This document shows, piece by piece, positions 47,516-56,806 of a stretch of 64,000 nucleotides of DNA (its first letter is position 1; each line of letters opens with the position of its first letter). The notes under the pieces were generated by a model that was given only the letters and a program-made list of their open reading frames with translations, was not told the origin of the DNA and did not search any database. The stretch lies in contig NZ_JAQZSG010000009.1 of the NCBI RefSeq assembly GCF_028745515.1, forward strand, positions 62,001 through 126,000, given 5' to 3'. This DNA is from Paenibacillus thermotolerans. Its GTDB lineage: Bacteria; Bacillota; Bacilli; Paenibacillales; YIM-B00363. Position numbers and translations under genes: made by a program.

Positions 47516-48538
47516 ATGTCTAACAAGGATGTAACGCTCGGGGGCCGGACATTTCAACGCTTGACTCTATCCGATAAGGAATTGTTTTCCAAATACTTTA
47601 AGGAAACCGAATATCCCACTACCTTTTATTTTTCCAACTTCGACATTATTTGGGGAAACTCCGGCTTTCGGGATATCGCCCTGTGGAAAGAAATGGATGG
47701 GATGCTTGTTGTTTTCAACTATAACCGAAGATCCAAGTCGTTAAGCCTTCCGGTCCTTCCTTTAGGAAAAGGCTCGCCGGACCATATTTCAAATGTGCTT
47801 GTGAAGGCTTTGACTTTGTGCCGCGAATGGAACAAGGGGAACAATATGGCATTCGTACGCGGGATCGATGATTTGCAATATGAATTCCTCCGTCTTTCTA
47901 CTATGTTTCGAAATCACATCCGGCATAAAGTCCTTCCTGGATTAGAAAGGCATATTTCCGTACAAAATACTGTAGCTTTGCCGGGAAAAGCTTACAATGA
48001 TGTCCGATATGCACGAAATAAATTTTATCGAAAATTTCCGAACGCTTTGGTCAGGCCCGTAAAAGATGAGGATTACATGCCGCTGCTTGAGTTAAAGAAA
48101 GAGTGGAACCGTACAGCGGGAACCAAATATAAAAAAGTATGGGATGACTATTTTTACCAAAAGATTCTTAAATATCATAAGCAGCTGAATCATTTAATAC
48201 TAGTGATTGAGATAGACGGAAAATTAATCGCTATGGCGACCGGAGGCTTTACTCCAAGCGGCCAAGGATGGGCGGGCATCTTGAAATGTCTGAATGAATA
48301 TGAGGGTGCCAGTACGGTAATGTATATTGAATTTGCAAAGGAGTTCCATCGGCTCAATCCGAGAGCGGAGCTTATTAACATCGGAACGGACGCCGGTGTA
48401 AGAAATAAAGACGGCACTTCGGGTTTAAGCATTTTCAAAAGCAAATTTAGGCCTGTCTTAAGTACAAAGCGAATCCGATTGTATTTAAGGAGAGGAAGTC
48501 CCGGACTAAAGAGCGAAGCGGAGGAGCATACTCCATAA
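47516..48538 (+). CDS. DUF2156 protein, paralog 2
   Basis: 340 residues, ATG behind GGAGGTG that overlaps the preceding stop. Same family pattern as the gene at 45309: LTLSDKELFSKYFKETEYP, WKEMDGMLVVFNYN, LPVLPLGKGSPDHI, LNHLILVIEIDGKLIAMATGG and INIGTDAGVRNKDGTSGLSIF. It is closer to paralog 3 than to paralog 1; both share the C-terminal RLYLRRGSPGLKS-type tail. Likely an aminoacyl-tRNA-dependent or acyl-CoA-dependent transferase; acceptor unknown. Confidence 0.82.
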   Translation: MSNKDVTLGGRTFQRLTLSDKELFSKYFKETEYPTTFYFSNFDIIWGNSGFRDIALWKEMDGMLVVFNYNRRSKSLSLPVLPLGKGSPDHISNVLVKALTLCREWNKGNNMAFVRGIDDLQYEFLRLSTMFRNHIRHKVLPGLERHISVQNTVALPGKAYNDVRYARNKFYRKFPNALVRPVKDEDYMPLLELKKEWNRTAGTKYKKVWDDYFYQKILKYHKQLNHLILVIEIDGKLIAMATGGFTPSGQGWAGILKCLNEYEGASTVMYIEFAKEFHRLNPRAELINIGTDAGVRNKDGTSGLSIFKSKFRPVLSTKRIRLYLRRGSPGLKSEAEEHTP

Positions 48539-48586
48539 ACCGAATCAAGCTGAACGAGAGGACTTCATGCCGTAAAATCCGATCTC

Positions 48587-48610
48587 AAGCATCCGGGGGA
48601 TGCTTTTTTG
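48587..48610 (+). terminator. Intrinsic terminator after paralog 2
   Basis: The perfect stem AAGCATCC / GGATGCTT with a GGG loop is followed by TTTT then GTTT. Confidence 0.9.
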
Positions 48611-48622
48611 TTTCCGAAATAC

Positions 48623-48653
48623 AAAAAGTAGACGTATGTTCCGCCTACTTTTT
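48623..48653 (-). terminator. Terminator of the minus-strand manC operon
   Basis: AAAAAGTAG and CTACTTTTT form a 9-bp stem around a 13-base loop; on the minus strand the 3' arm ends in a U-run. The stem overlaps the stop codon of the manC-like gene. Confidence 0.7.
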
Positions 48654-49986
48654 AAAAAACTTGAAAATGATCGTCATCCTTTACACGGCGGCCATTTTGG
48701 ATTTGGATACAGGTGAGTGCAGTTATCGCCTTTATGGCGTGCTTGCAGCCATGCGGAATTTCCAAAACGTCGCCGACCATCACTGGACTTGTAGTGCCAT
48801 CCTTCACCACTTCGCCTAACCCATCGAGAACGATAATAGCTTCGTTCCGCTCAATATGATAGTGATAACTCGTCTGCATGCCGGCAGCGATCTTGATTTT
48901 TACCGTGCGGGTTTCCATTTCCCCGGCAACGAGATGGTCTAACACCTGCTTCGAGCCCCACCGCTTCTCCTCATACATGATTTGCGGGTTGTTCTCTTTG
49001 TGATGCAGGACATCCTTTATCAGATGGCTGATTCCTTTATTTGCTACCAGAATGCCGTCCGGACCCGCCGCTACGATCAGGTTTTTACCGCCGATCACAT
49101 GAATCGGTATAGAAAGCTCATTGATCAGATGCGAATTGTTCGAATGCTCCGAGACAGTGCCCTTGCCGATCACGTTGCTTCCGATCTTCGTGGTGAGAGC
49201 TTCCCAGCTGCCCAAATCGTACCAAAACCCGTCGTATGGAGCGACGACCATGTTCCGCGTGTGCTCGGCAATTTCCCGATCAAAGCTTAATTCAGGCATT
49301 TGTTTCATTTGCAAGATGAAGTCGGCATAACGCAACGGGAGATTACGTTTGGTTAGTGCCGAAAGAAGGAAATCGAGCCTAAACGCATACACACCGCAAT
49401 TCCACAACGCTTGATTCTTAATAAGGCGACGTGCATTCTGTTCATCCGGCTTCTCGATAAATTGGGAGACGGCACGATAAAAGTTTCTATAGCCGCTTTT
49501 CTTCGGCACAATATATCCGAACTGACTGGAAGGATGTAGAGGCGTAGTTCCGATTATAGCCAAATCCGCCCCGGAGTGATTGAGAATCGCGGGAAGTTGT
49601 TTTATCGTTTCAAAGAAATTTGGATCTACAAACAAATCTGCCGGAAGAAAACAGACGATGTCATCCGAGTTGGCATTTGTAATGGAATGTAGGTATACGG
49701 CTGCAAGTGAGACTGCAGGAAACGTCCCCCGTCGAAAGGGCTCGCTGATGATCGGAATCCGGTCACCGATATGATTTCGCGTCATTTCAGTTTGGCTGTG
49801 ATGAGAAACGACAACTGCCGATGTCAGTAAACCGGCGGCATCTAACTGGCGGAAAACTCTTTCTATCATCGATTCCGCATGGCCGTCCGGACCCTCAAGG
49901 AGCCGGAGAAACACTTTCGTGCGAACCCCATTGGAGAGAGGCCATAGTCTTTTACCGGATCCGCCGGACAATAGAATGATGTGCAA
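48652..49986 (-). CDS. manC: Mannose-1-phosphate guanylyltransferase (ManC type)
   Basis: 444 residues. The nucleotidyltransferase motif LLSGGSGKRLWPLS lies near 4-17 (phosphate-binding GxGxRLWPLS), followed by FLPADLF near 114-120 and FIEKPDEQNA near 174-183. The C-terminal cupin part (WGSKQVLDHL, SYHYHIERNEAIIVL, GDVLEIPHGCKHAI) corresponds to the mannose-6-phosphate isomerase half of bifunctional ManC. It makes GDP-mannose for a glycan. Start ATG behind GAGGGGGG. It is the second gene of a minus-strand pair set between DUF2156 paralogs 2 and 3. Confidence 0.9.
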   Translation of the reverse strand: MHIILLSGGSGKRLWPLSNGVRTKVFLRLLEGPDGHAESMIERVFRQLDAAGLLTSAVVVSHHSQTEMTRNHIGDRIPIISEPFRRGTFPAVSLAAVYLHSITNANSDDIVCFLPADLFVDPNFFETIKQLPAILNHSGADLAIIGTTPLHPSSQFGYIVPKKSGYRNFYRAVSQFIEKPDEQNARRLIKNQALWNCGVYAFRLDFLLSALTKRNLPLRYADFILQMKQMPELSFDREIAEHTRNMVVAPYDGFWYDLGSWEALTTKIGSNVIGKGTVSEHSNNSHLINELSIPIHVIGGKNLIVAAGPDGILVANKGISHLIKDVLHHKENNPQIMYEEKRWGSKQVLDHLVAGEMETRTVKIKIAAGMQTSYHYHIERNEAIIVLDGLGEVVKDGTTSPVMVGDVLEIPHGCKHAIKAITALTCIQIQNGRRVKDDDHFQVF

Positions 49987-49998
49987 AGAATACCCCCC

Positions 49999-50817
49999 TC
50001 ATGAATCAGGTGACTGAACGGAAACAGTTAGAAGATATGCATGACGTTGGTGAAAAGAAAGGGAGCGATATTGTTTAGCCAGACGTCTTACGCTCTGGGA
50101 AGATATCTTTGTGGGATCGGTTCTCATCAGTTTATTTCGCGCCGGTTTCAAGATGTATTTGGACGGATTTTGTCCATAGACGAAGTTAGCATAAGTTTCA
50201 TATTCAGAGAAGGCTCTTGGATCTTCTGTGTTTATGCTTTCAATGATGGCTCGGTACCACGGCTTGCCGTTTCGTGCTTCAATGGTTAGCTTGAGCCGCT
50301 CTAATTGAGATTTTTCAAAAAACATGGAATGAGTAACCAGGAAACGAGGGGCGGATTTCTCTTGACCCAGCAATTTTTCGTAAGTTAAAAAATATTCAGG
50401 CACACTGAAGTGTTTCCAATAGAAAACATATTTGTCCCCAATGCGGAAATGAAGAGGGCGAATAAAGACGGTATCAGCGTCCACTACAAGAAAGTCTCGT
50501 TCACATATCGTATCTCCGCTCAATTTGAGCAGCTGTTGGTAGAGCCAGCCGGAGCGCTCCAAATTCCCGGATCGATAATTAATGTGCTGCTTCGTGATTG
50601 GCAGCACGGTGTCTTCCAATACGAATTTACAATTTTTTTGGATACATACCGCACGAATGAGTTCACTTTCGGGGGCAACGATTACAATATCACGTATCGG
50701 GTGCATCACATACGTGCGAACACTGTCTATAACATACGGAAGCGTTCGTACATCCTTATCAATTACAGGGATCAACACATCAATCGCGGGGCCGATGAGG
50801 GATAGACGGTCACTCAT
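49999..50817 (-). CDS. DUF6492-like family glycosyltransferase
   Basis: 272 residues from the ATG preceded by GGAGG; an in-frame ATG 15 bases earlier overlaps that site. GT-A-like features: AIDVLIPVIDKDVRTLPYVIDSV at the N-terminus (split here as a family-like start), LVVDADTVFIRPL near 109-121, with an Asp-x-Asp metal motif, and AFSEYETYANFVYG near 205-218. Sugar donor and acceptor unknown; the partner ManC gene hints at GDP-mannose. It is transcribed divergently from DUF2156 paralog 3. Confidence 0.72.
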   Translation of the reverse strand: MSDRLSLIGPAIDVLIPVIDKDVRTLPYVIDSVRTYVMHPIRDIVIVAPESELIRAVCIQKNCKFVLEDTVLPITKQHINYRSGNLERSGWLYQQLLKLSGDTICERDFLVVDADTVFIRPLHFRIGDKYVFYWKHFSVPEYFLTYEKLLGQEKSAPRFLVTHSMFFEKSQLERLKLTIEARNGKPWYRAIIESINTEDPRAFSEYETYANFVYGQNPSKYILKPARNKLMRTDPTKISSQSVRRLAKQYRSLSFHQRHAYLLTVSVQSPDS

Positions 50818-50985
50818 TCTACTAACCTCCATTCTGCTTAGGGATACATTTATTATATGTAAATCGTATGGGACGGTTTAGACAGAGGTCTGTTTCCGCC
50901 TCACTTTCAGCAATTACCCAACACTCTGTCCATATTCGCAGACATATGATGTTATCAGTCTGAAATGTAATGTGGTGGTGATCGG

Positions 50986-52017
50986 ATGCAAAGCAAAGAT
51001 GAACTGCGGCAAATAACGATCGGGGGGTGGACATTTCAACGTCTGGTTCTTTCCGATAAGGAAATGTACTCGAGATACGTCATGGAATCCGAATATCCTA
51101 CCACTGTATTTAGTTCTCATTTCGATTTTATTTGGGGAAATTCGGGTCATCGAAATTTCGCCATATGGAGAGAAATGGATGGAATGCTTGCCGTTTTTAA
51201 ATACAACAGTAAATCCCAAACCTTAACTCTTCCTATCCTTCCCTTAGGAAAAGGGTCGCCGGAGCAAGTTGCATCTGTACTGATTAAGGCTTTGAGTTTT
51301 TGTCGCGAATGGAACAAGAGGAATATAGTGGGCGTTCGTGTGATCGACGAGCTGCAGTATGAGTTCCTCAGAAAATCTTATCTGTTTCGTAAACATATCC
51401 GAATTAAAGTCCTTGAAGGGATGGATCGGCACGTTTCCGTTCAAAATCTTCTTACCTTGCCGGGGGAAGCTTTCCGTCCGATCCGATATACACGAAATAA
51501 ATTTTATAGAAATTATCCCAGCGCGCTAGTTAGACCTATGAGCAGCGAGGATTTACAGCCGCTGCTTGACTTAAAGCGGGAGTGGAACCGTTCATCCGGA
51601 GAAAAGTATAAGGGAATTTGGGATGAACTGTTTTACCAAAAGATTCTTAAATACCACGAACAGCTGAATCATTTCATTCAGGTGCTCGAGGTTGATGGAA
51701 AAATTGTCGCTTTGGGGACCGGGGGCCTCACTCCAAGCGGTCAAGGATGGGCAGCGATCATGAAATATTTGGATGATTATGAGGGCGTTAGCACAATCAT
51801 GTATCTTGAGATCGCAAAGGAGGTCAACCGGCTTAATCCGAAAGCCGAGCTTATTAACCTTGGTAGCGACTCCGGCGTAAGAAGTAAAGAAGGCGCTTCG
51901 GGTTTAAGACTTTTCAAAGACAAATTCAGGCCTGTATTAAATACGAAGAGAATGCAATTGTATTTAAGAAGAAGAAGTCCGGGTTTAAAAAGCGGGTGGA
52001 AATCCCCATCCGCTTGA
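50986..52017 (+). CDS. DUF2156 protein, paralog 3
   Basis: 343 residues. Family pattern: LVLSDKEMYSRYVMESEYP, WREMDGMLAVFKYN, LPILPLGKGSPEQV, LNHFIQVLEVDGKIVALGTGG and INLGSDSGVRSKEGASGLRLF. Highly similar to paralog 2 throughout, including the LYLRRRSPGLKSG tail, suggesting recent duplication. It starts behind GTGGTGGTGATCGG and heads its own unit after the divergent manC pair. Confidence 0.82.
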   Translation: MQSKDELRQITIGGWTFQRLVLSDKEMYSRYVMESEYPTTVFSSHFDFIWGNSGHRNFAIWREMDGMLAVFKYNSKSQTLTLPILPLGKGSPEQVASVLIKALSFCREWNKRNIVGVRVIDELQYEFLRKSYLFRKHIRIKVLEGMDRHVSVQNLLTLPGEAFRPIRYTRNKFYRNYPSALVRPMSSEDLQPLLDLKREWNRSSGEKYKGIWDELFYQKILKYHEQLNHFIQVLEVDGKIVALGTGGLTPSGQGWAAIMKYLDDYEGVSTIMYLEIAKEVNRLNPKAELINLGSDSGVRSKEGASGLRLFKDKFRPVLNTKRMQLYLRRRSPGLKSGWKSPSA

Positions 52018-52030
52018 CCCGAATCAACAC

Positions 52031-52062
52031 AAACCGGCTGCATGTTGCAGCCGGTTTATTAC
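52031..52062 (+). terminator. Intrinsic terminator after paralog 3
   Basis: AAACCGGCTGCA and TGCAGCCGGTTT form a perfect 12-bp stem around TGT, followed by ATTACTG. The poor U-run suggests partial read-through into the UvrA-like gene. Confidence 0.75.
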
Positions 52063-52141
52063 TGCTTCGAACACATTCTAAACACAATGAATGGTACAAT
52101 GTGAAAATAAGAATAAATTTACAATCGGAAGGATGTTACGC

Positions 52142-54397
52142 ATGAGCGAATCTAATCAGGAGTATATCGTAATCTCGGGTGCGAGGGAAAACAATCTCAA
52201 GAACGTGTCACTGCGCGTTCCAAAGCGGAAGATTACGATCTTCACCGGAGTTTCCGGATCCGGTAAGTCGTCCATCGTCTTCGATACGATCGCCGCAGAA
52301 TCTACTAGATTACTGAATGAGAACTTCAGCATGTTCGTTCGCAATTTCTTGCCCCGCGTTCCGCAGCCGGATACGGACGCGATCGAAAACTTGAGCATGG
52401 CTGTTATCGTGGACCAGAAGCGGCTTGGCGGCGGTTCACATTCCACAATGGGCACGATTACCGATATCTCTCCGATTCTCCGTCTTCTTTTCTCCCGAGT
52501 AGGTAAGCCCTATGTTGGACAAGCCCACATGTTTTCCTTCAACGATCCGCAAGGCATGTGTCCCGAGTGCAACGGAATCGGCCGCAGGCTGGGCGTCGAC
52601 ATGAAGAAGGCGCTGGACATGTCAAAGTCGTTGAATGAAGGGGCAATTATGCTGCCGGACTATTCGGTGAACGGCTGGGAATGGAACATGATCGTACAGT
52701 CGGGGGACTTTGATCTCGACAAGAAGCTGAGCGATTTTTCGGATGAGGAACTGGAGCAGCTGCTGTATGCGAAAGCAAGAAAAGTGGCGACGCAGTTCGG
52801 GGGGAAGACTATAAACATTACAGTGGAAGGCGTTATTGAGAAGTTTACCAACAAATACATTAAGCAGGATGTGAAGACGAAGTCCGAGCGCACACAAAAA
52901 GCTGTCGCGCCGTTCATTTCCGAGGGACCCTGCTCCAGCTGCCGCGGCGCGAGACTTAGTCAGGCAGCGCTTAGCTGCAGGATCAATGGATTCAACATTG
53001 CGGAGCTGTCCTCGATGGAGGTCGGACAGCTCATCCGCGTCATTCGAGAAATTGACGACGCAATCGCCGCGCCGATCGTCAAGTCGCTGACGGAGCGGTT
53101 ACAGCATCTGGTCGATATCGGACTCGACTACTTGACGTTGGACCGTGAGACGGATACGTTGTCCGGCGGCGAGTCTCAGCGCGTCAAGATGGTGAAGCAC
53201 CTGAGCGGCAGTCTGGTGGATGTCACTTACATCTTCGATGAGCCCAGCGTCGGCCTGCACCCGCGCGATGTTCACCGGCTAAATGAGCTGCTGCAAAAGC
53301 TGCGCGATAAGGGCAATACCGTAATTGTCGTCGAGCATGATCCCGATGTGATCAAGGTGGCCGATCATATCGTCGACGTCGGGCCTTACGCCGGCGGCCG
53401 CGGCGGTACCATCGTGTATGAAGGAAGCTACCAAGGCTTGCTGGAGTCGGGTACGCTGACAGGCAATCATATGAAGCGGCCGCTCCAGCTGAAAAACCAT
53501 TACAGGCGGCCGTCCGGCAAGCTGTCCATCAAGGACGCCACACTGCACAACCTGCGGAACGTGAGTGTGCATATTCCAACCGGTGTGCTGACAGTAGTTA
53601 CGGGCGTCGCCGGATCGGGCAAGAGTACGCTGATTAACGAAGTGTTTCTCAGCCGGCATCCGGATGCGATCGTCATCGATCAATCGGCGGTAGGCGTGTC
53701 AACACGCTCGAATCCTGCGACCTACACGGGCATTATGGATGATGTGCGCAAGGCGTTTGCTTCTGCGAACAAGGTCAATCAAGGCTTGTTCAGTTTCAAC
53801 TCCAAGGGGGCTTGCGAGAACTGCCAAGGGCTGGGCGTCGTATATACGGACCTTGCATTCCTCGACAGCGTGAAGCTGCCGTGCGAAGTATGCGGAGGCA
53901 GACGGTTCAAGGAAGAGGTGCTCGCGTACAAGCTGAATGGCAAGTCAATTGCAGATGTGCTGGAGATGACGGTGGAGCAGGCACTGGACTTTTTTCAGCT
54001 GAAAGAGGTTGTGCGCAAGCTCCAAGCGATGAGCGATGTGGGGCTGAACTATATTACACTCGGTCAGCCGCTCAGCACGCTGTCGGGCGGGGAATGCCAG
54101 CGCATCAAGCTGGCAAGCGAGCTGCATAAGAAAGGGAGCATCTACGTGATGGACGAGCCGACGACCGGCCTTCATATGTCGGATATCGGTCACCTTCTGG
54201 AAATCATGAACCGTCTCGTAGATGCCGGCAATACGGTGATCGTCATCGAGCACAACCTCGAGGTGATCAGCCAAGCGGATTGGATCATCGATATGGGACC
54301 GGACGGAGGCAGCAAGGGCGGCCAGGTAGTGTTCGAGGGCACACCTTCGCAGATCATCCACGCGGAGCAGTCGATCACGGGAAAATATTTAAAGTAA
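52142..54397 (+). CDS. UvrA-like ABC protein, drug-resistance type
   Basis: 751 residues from the ATG behind GGAAGGATG, versus about 940-960 for true UvrA. Two ABC modules: Walker A GVSGSGKS near 36-43, LSGGESQRVKMVKHLSG, DEPSVGLHPRD; then GVAGSGKS near 490, LSGGECQRIKLASELH, DEPTTGLHMSD. Zinc-finger cysteines are kept (CPECNGIGRR, CSSCRGARL, CENCQGLG, CEVCGGRR), while the large UvrB-interaction region is shortened. This short UvrA class includes DrrC-like proteins that protect antibiotic producers. Next to the DUF2156/ATP-grasp genes it may be the self-resistance component. Confidence 0.88.
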   Translation: MSESNQEYIVISGARENNLKNVSLRVPKRKITIFTGVSGSGKSSIVFDTIAAESTRLLNENFSMFVRNFLPRVPQPDTDAIENLSMAVIVDQKRLGGGSHSTMGTITDISPILRLLFSRVGKPYVGQAHMFSFNDPQGMCPECNGIGRRLGVDMKKALDMSKSLNEGAIMLPDYSVNGWEWNMIVQSGDFDLDKKLSDFSDEELEQLLYAKARKVATQFGGKTINITVEGVIEKFTNKYIKQDVKTKSERTQKAVAPFISEGPCSSCRGARLSQAALSCRINGFNIAELSSMEVGQLIRVIREIDDAIAAPIVKSLTERLQHLVDIGLDYLTLDRETDTLSGGESQRVKMVKHLSGSLVDVTYIFDEPSVGLHPRDVHRLNELLQKLRDKGNTVIVVEHDPDVIKVADHIVDVGPYAGGRGGTIVYEGSYQGLLESGTLTGNHMKRPLQLKNHYRRPSGKLSIKDATLHNLRNVSVHIPTGVLTVVTGVAGSGKSTLINEVFLSRHPDAIVIDQSAVGVSTRSNPATYTGIMDDVRKAFASANKVNQGLFSFNSKGACENCQGLGVVYTDLAFLDSVKLPCEVCGGRRFKEEVLAYKLNGKSIADVLEMTVEQALDFFQLKEVVRKLQAMSDVGLNYITLGQPLSTLSGGECQRIKLASELHKKGSIYVMDEPTTGLHMSDIGHLLEIMNRLVDAGNTVIVIEHNLEVISQADWIIDMGPDGGSKGGQVVFEGTPSQIIHAEQSITGKYLK

Positions 54398-54419
54398 GGG
54401 AATAGGGGTTTACGTATTT

Positions 54420-54450
54420 GGAGCTGCTATATTGGCAGCTCCTTAATTTT
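54420..54450 (+). terminator. Intrinsic terminator after the UvrA-like gene
   Basis: GGAGCTGC and GCAGCTCC form a perfect 8-bp stem around a 7-base loop, followed by TTAATTTT. Confidence 0.82.
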
Positions 54451-54608
54451 GTCTTTGGGACAGACTGTTCTTCGGACCTTCATGTATGACAATGGGATTG
54501 AGCCTAAATTAGATTCTATAACCCAACCGATCAAAATTTCTGACGCATATGATATAAGAAACGGGCAATTACCGTTTGCTCCAAATGATGATTCAAAGGA
54601 GACTGGGG

Positions 54609-55765
54609 ATGACAAAATATCAAATTGTTTATAGGGGTACAATTTCTCATGCATTTGGTGGGGGAATAGCGTGCGGAGAATATATTTTAGCATTAGATAG
54701 GTTAGGAGTCGATGTAAAAATTGACAATGGTTATTATTATAATTTTTCAAAATTGGAACGGCAGAAAGCACTAAGGCTCAGTTTTTTATTGAATAAGCCT
54801 TATGCGGCAGACAAACCTAAAATATTAGTCTATGATTCTCCCCCTCAAGGCATTGATACAAAAAAGGAACGAGAGAGGTTTGACTATCTGATCCTCAATA
54901 CCGTATGGGAAACGACGAAAATACCCAGTCAGTGGTTTCCCATAATTAATGAATTTGATGCAGTGTGCGTGCCATCGCTTCATAATATCGCGGCCTTGAA
55001 AAACAGCGGGGTAAAGATCCCTGCTTCCTAGTGCCGCATGGGACGGATACTCAATTTTACAATCCGGAAAACGAAAAATTCCCTTTGCGGGGCTCAACCG
55101 GAAAGTTCATCTTTGTATCCGTATTCGGTTTTCAGCACCGGAAAAATCCGGAAGGGTTGCTCCGGGCTTATTGGGAGGAATTTAAACCGGATGAACAGGT
55201 CATGCTGCTGATGAAAACCCACTGGTACGGAAATAAGAATATGGGGCATCAGATTCGAAAGAGTATCTCTCAATTCAGAGAGAAGCTTGGGATCGGTAGA
55301 GTTACCGCACCTCTTGTATTAATCACCAACATACTCGATAGTAAACAACTCAGAGGCGTATATACGCTTGGTAATGCTTTTGTTCTACCCTCTAGAGGAG
55401 AAGGTGTGGGGTTGCCTTTTATCGAGGCATTATCTAGCGGCATACCGGTCATTGCTACGGGGTGGGGAGGGCAAACGGATTTCCTCCATGAAGGAAATTC
55501 ATTTTTGGTCAATTATGAATTGGAAAATCCGGGAACACGCATGAATCATTCCATATCGCCAGATTACCGTATATTTTTTTCGGAAAAAGACCAACAATGG
55601 GCAGAACCGGATCTTGAACACTTAAAAAAGCAAATGAGGTATGCCTACGAAAACCCAGATCTTTGTAGAAAAAAAGGAATGCAGGGGAGAAGGGATATGT
55701 TGAATTACACTTGGGATCGCGGTGGGATCGAATTAAAACAAGCCGTCGAAAAGATGATGGGATAA
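54609..55765 (+). pseudogene. GT4-type glycosyltransferase, frameshifted
   Basis: The first frame (54609-55031) encodes MTKYQIVYRGTISHAFGGG through NSGVKIPAS and then hits TAG. The -1 frame continues at once with LVPHGTDTQFYNPE to 55765, including FVSVFGFQHRKNPEGLL and LPSRGEGVGLPFIEALSSG, the donor-binding E-x7-E motif of GT4 enzymes. One extra C in CTTCCTAG near 55027 would give the family-like IPASLVPHGTD. So a single-base loss separates two otherwise intact halves, either a real mutation or a sequencing error. The gene is clearly A/T-richer than its neighbours, suggesting transfer. Good AAAGGAG ribosome binding site. Confidence 0.85.
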
Positions 55766-55934
55766 AAAGGAGACCTATTAAGATAAAATAACGAAGTATT
55801 CAAATATGTGTTAGACTTGTTTTTGCTCAAGCTTTTCCTCAAAAACCCTTAAAGCTTTTGCCACGACCGTAAAGCTTGAAGAGTTTTATCATTGCAAAGG
55901 AATAGCGGACAGGTAAAAAGAGAGCGTGGATTTG

Positions 55935-56703
55935 ATGCCGACTTATTTATATACTTACGCGTGTCATGAAGACGAACGGTTATTGTGCGGTTTGGAGTTA
56001 CGCTCCTTGTTCGGTTTCGAGCCTTCGGAGCGTGCTTTTTGTTCTCAGACCGAGATAGATCCAAGTCGTAGTCCTTTTATTAAGGAGCGAATCGATATAC
56101 AGTTTGAAGGCGGCAGTCCTTCGGAACTGGCGAAACGAGTCCGAAGTTTGGATTTGGGCGGCTCAACATTCAAGGTGAAGTTCGTAAAAACGGGCGACGA
56201 TATCCCGTTTGAGGAGCGGAGAGCGGCGGAACGTGTTGTTGGAATGAAAATTACCGGGAAGGCTGAGATGCGTTGCGATTCCGCATCCGCGCGGGATAGA
56301 GGCTATCGATCCTTGTTGCGGGATCGGAACGGTCGTCATTGAGGCGCTTTCGATGGGAATCGATATTGTCGGGTACGACATCAACTGGATGGCGATTCGC
56401 GGCGCGCGTTTGAATTTACAGCATTTCGGGTTTCCCGATGTCGTTAAGGTGGCCGACATGCGAACATTAAGCGGTCGCTATGATGCAGCGATACTCGATT
56501 TGCCATACAATCTATGCTCCAAGCTATCACAGGAGGAACAGGTGCAGATGCTCCGCAGCGCAAAGAGGCTTGCGCGCAAAGTAGTTGTCATTTCGACGGA
56601 AGCTATCGATGATATAATCGGGCTTGTCGAGTTCAACATTGTTGATCGCTGCACGATCAAAAAAGGCACATTCGTCAGAGAACTGCTGGTATGTTCATCG
56701 TAG
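55935..56703 (+). pseudogene. TRM11-like SAM methyltransferase with internal deletion
   Basis: The first frame encodes MPTYLYTYACHEDERLL to KITGKAEM (about 112 residues), then turns to nonsense and stops at 56342. A second frame from about 56272 gives VAIPHPRGIEAIDPCCGIGTV, a SAM-binding motif I, continuing with DIVGYDINWMAIRGARLNL, AAILDLPYNLCS (N/D-PPY-like) and IKKGTFVRELLVC to 56703. From family knowledge, some 45-50 residues normally separate the two parts, so the junction near 56266-56272 is a deletion rather than a one-base slip. The encoded RNA methyltransferase-like protein should be non-functional. Confidence 0.75.
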
Positions 56704-56724
56704 AACCCAATGCCCCCTTGATGA

Positions 56725-56754
56725 AAAAACGTTCCCGAAAGTGAGCGTTTTTCC
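56725..56754 (+). terminator. Intrinsic terminator between convergent genes
   Basis: AAAAACGTTC and GAGCGTTTTT pair over 10 bp (one G-T wobble) around CCGAAAGT. A/T runs at both ends let it act on both strands, though the minus-strand gene ends 50 bases away. Confidence 0.8.
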
Positions 56755-56806
56755 TTACACGACTGCAGTCGCCATATTGTCCAAGCTATCGGTTCATCCC
56801 AAAACG

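Noticed and set aside
54449-54771. Small open frames on both strands between the UvrA-like and glycosyltransferase genes
   Set aside because: They overlap a terminator and the glycosyltransferase start, lack ribosome binding sites and show no recognisable protein pattern.
55765-55934. Possible regulatory region between the two broken genes
   Set aside because: It is A/T-rich sequence without a convincing promoter, hairpin or open frame.
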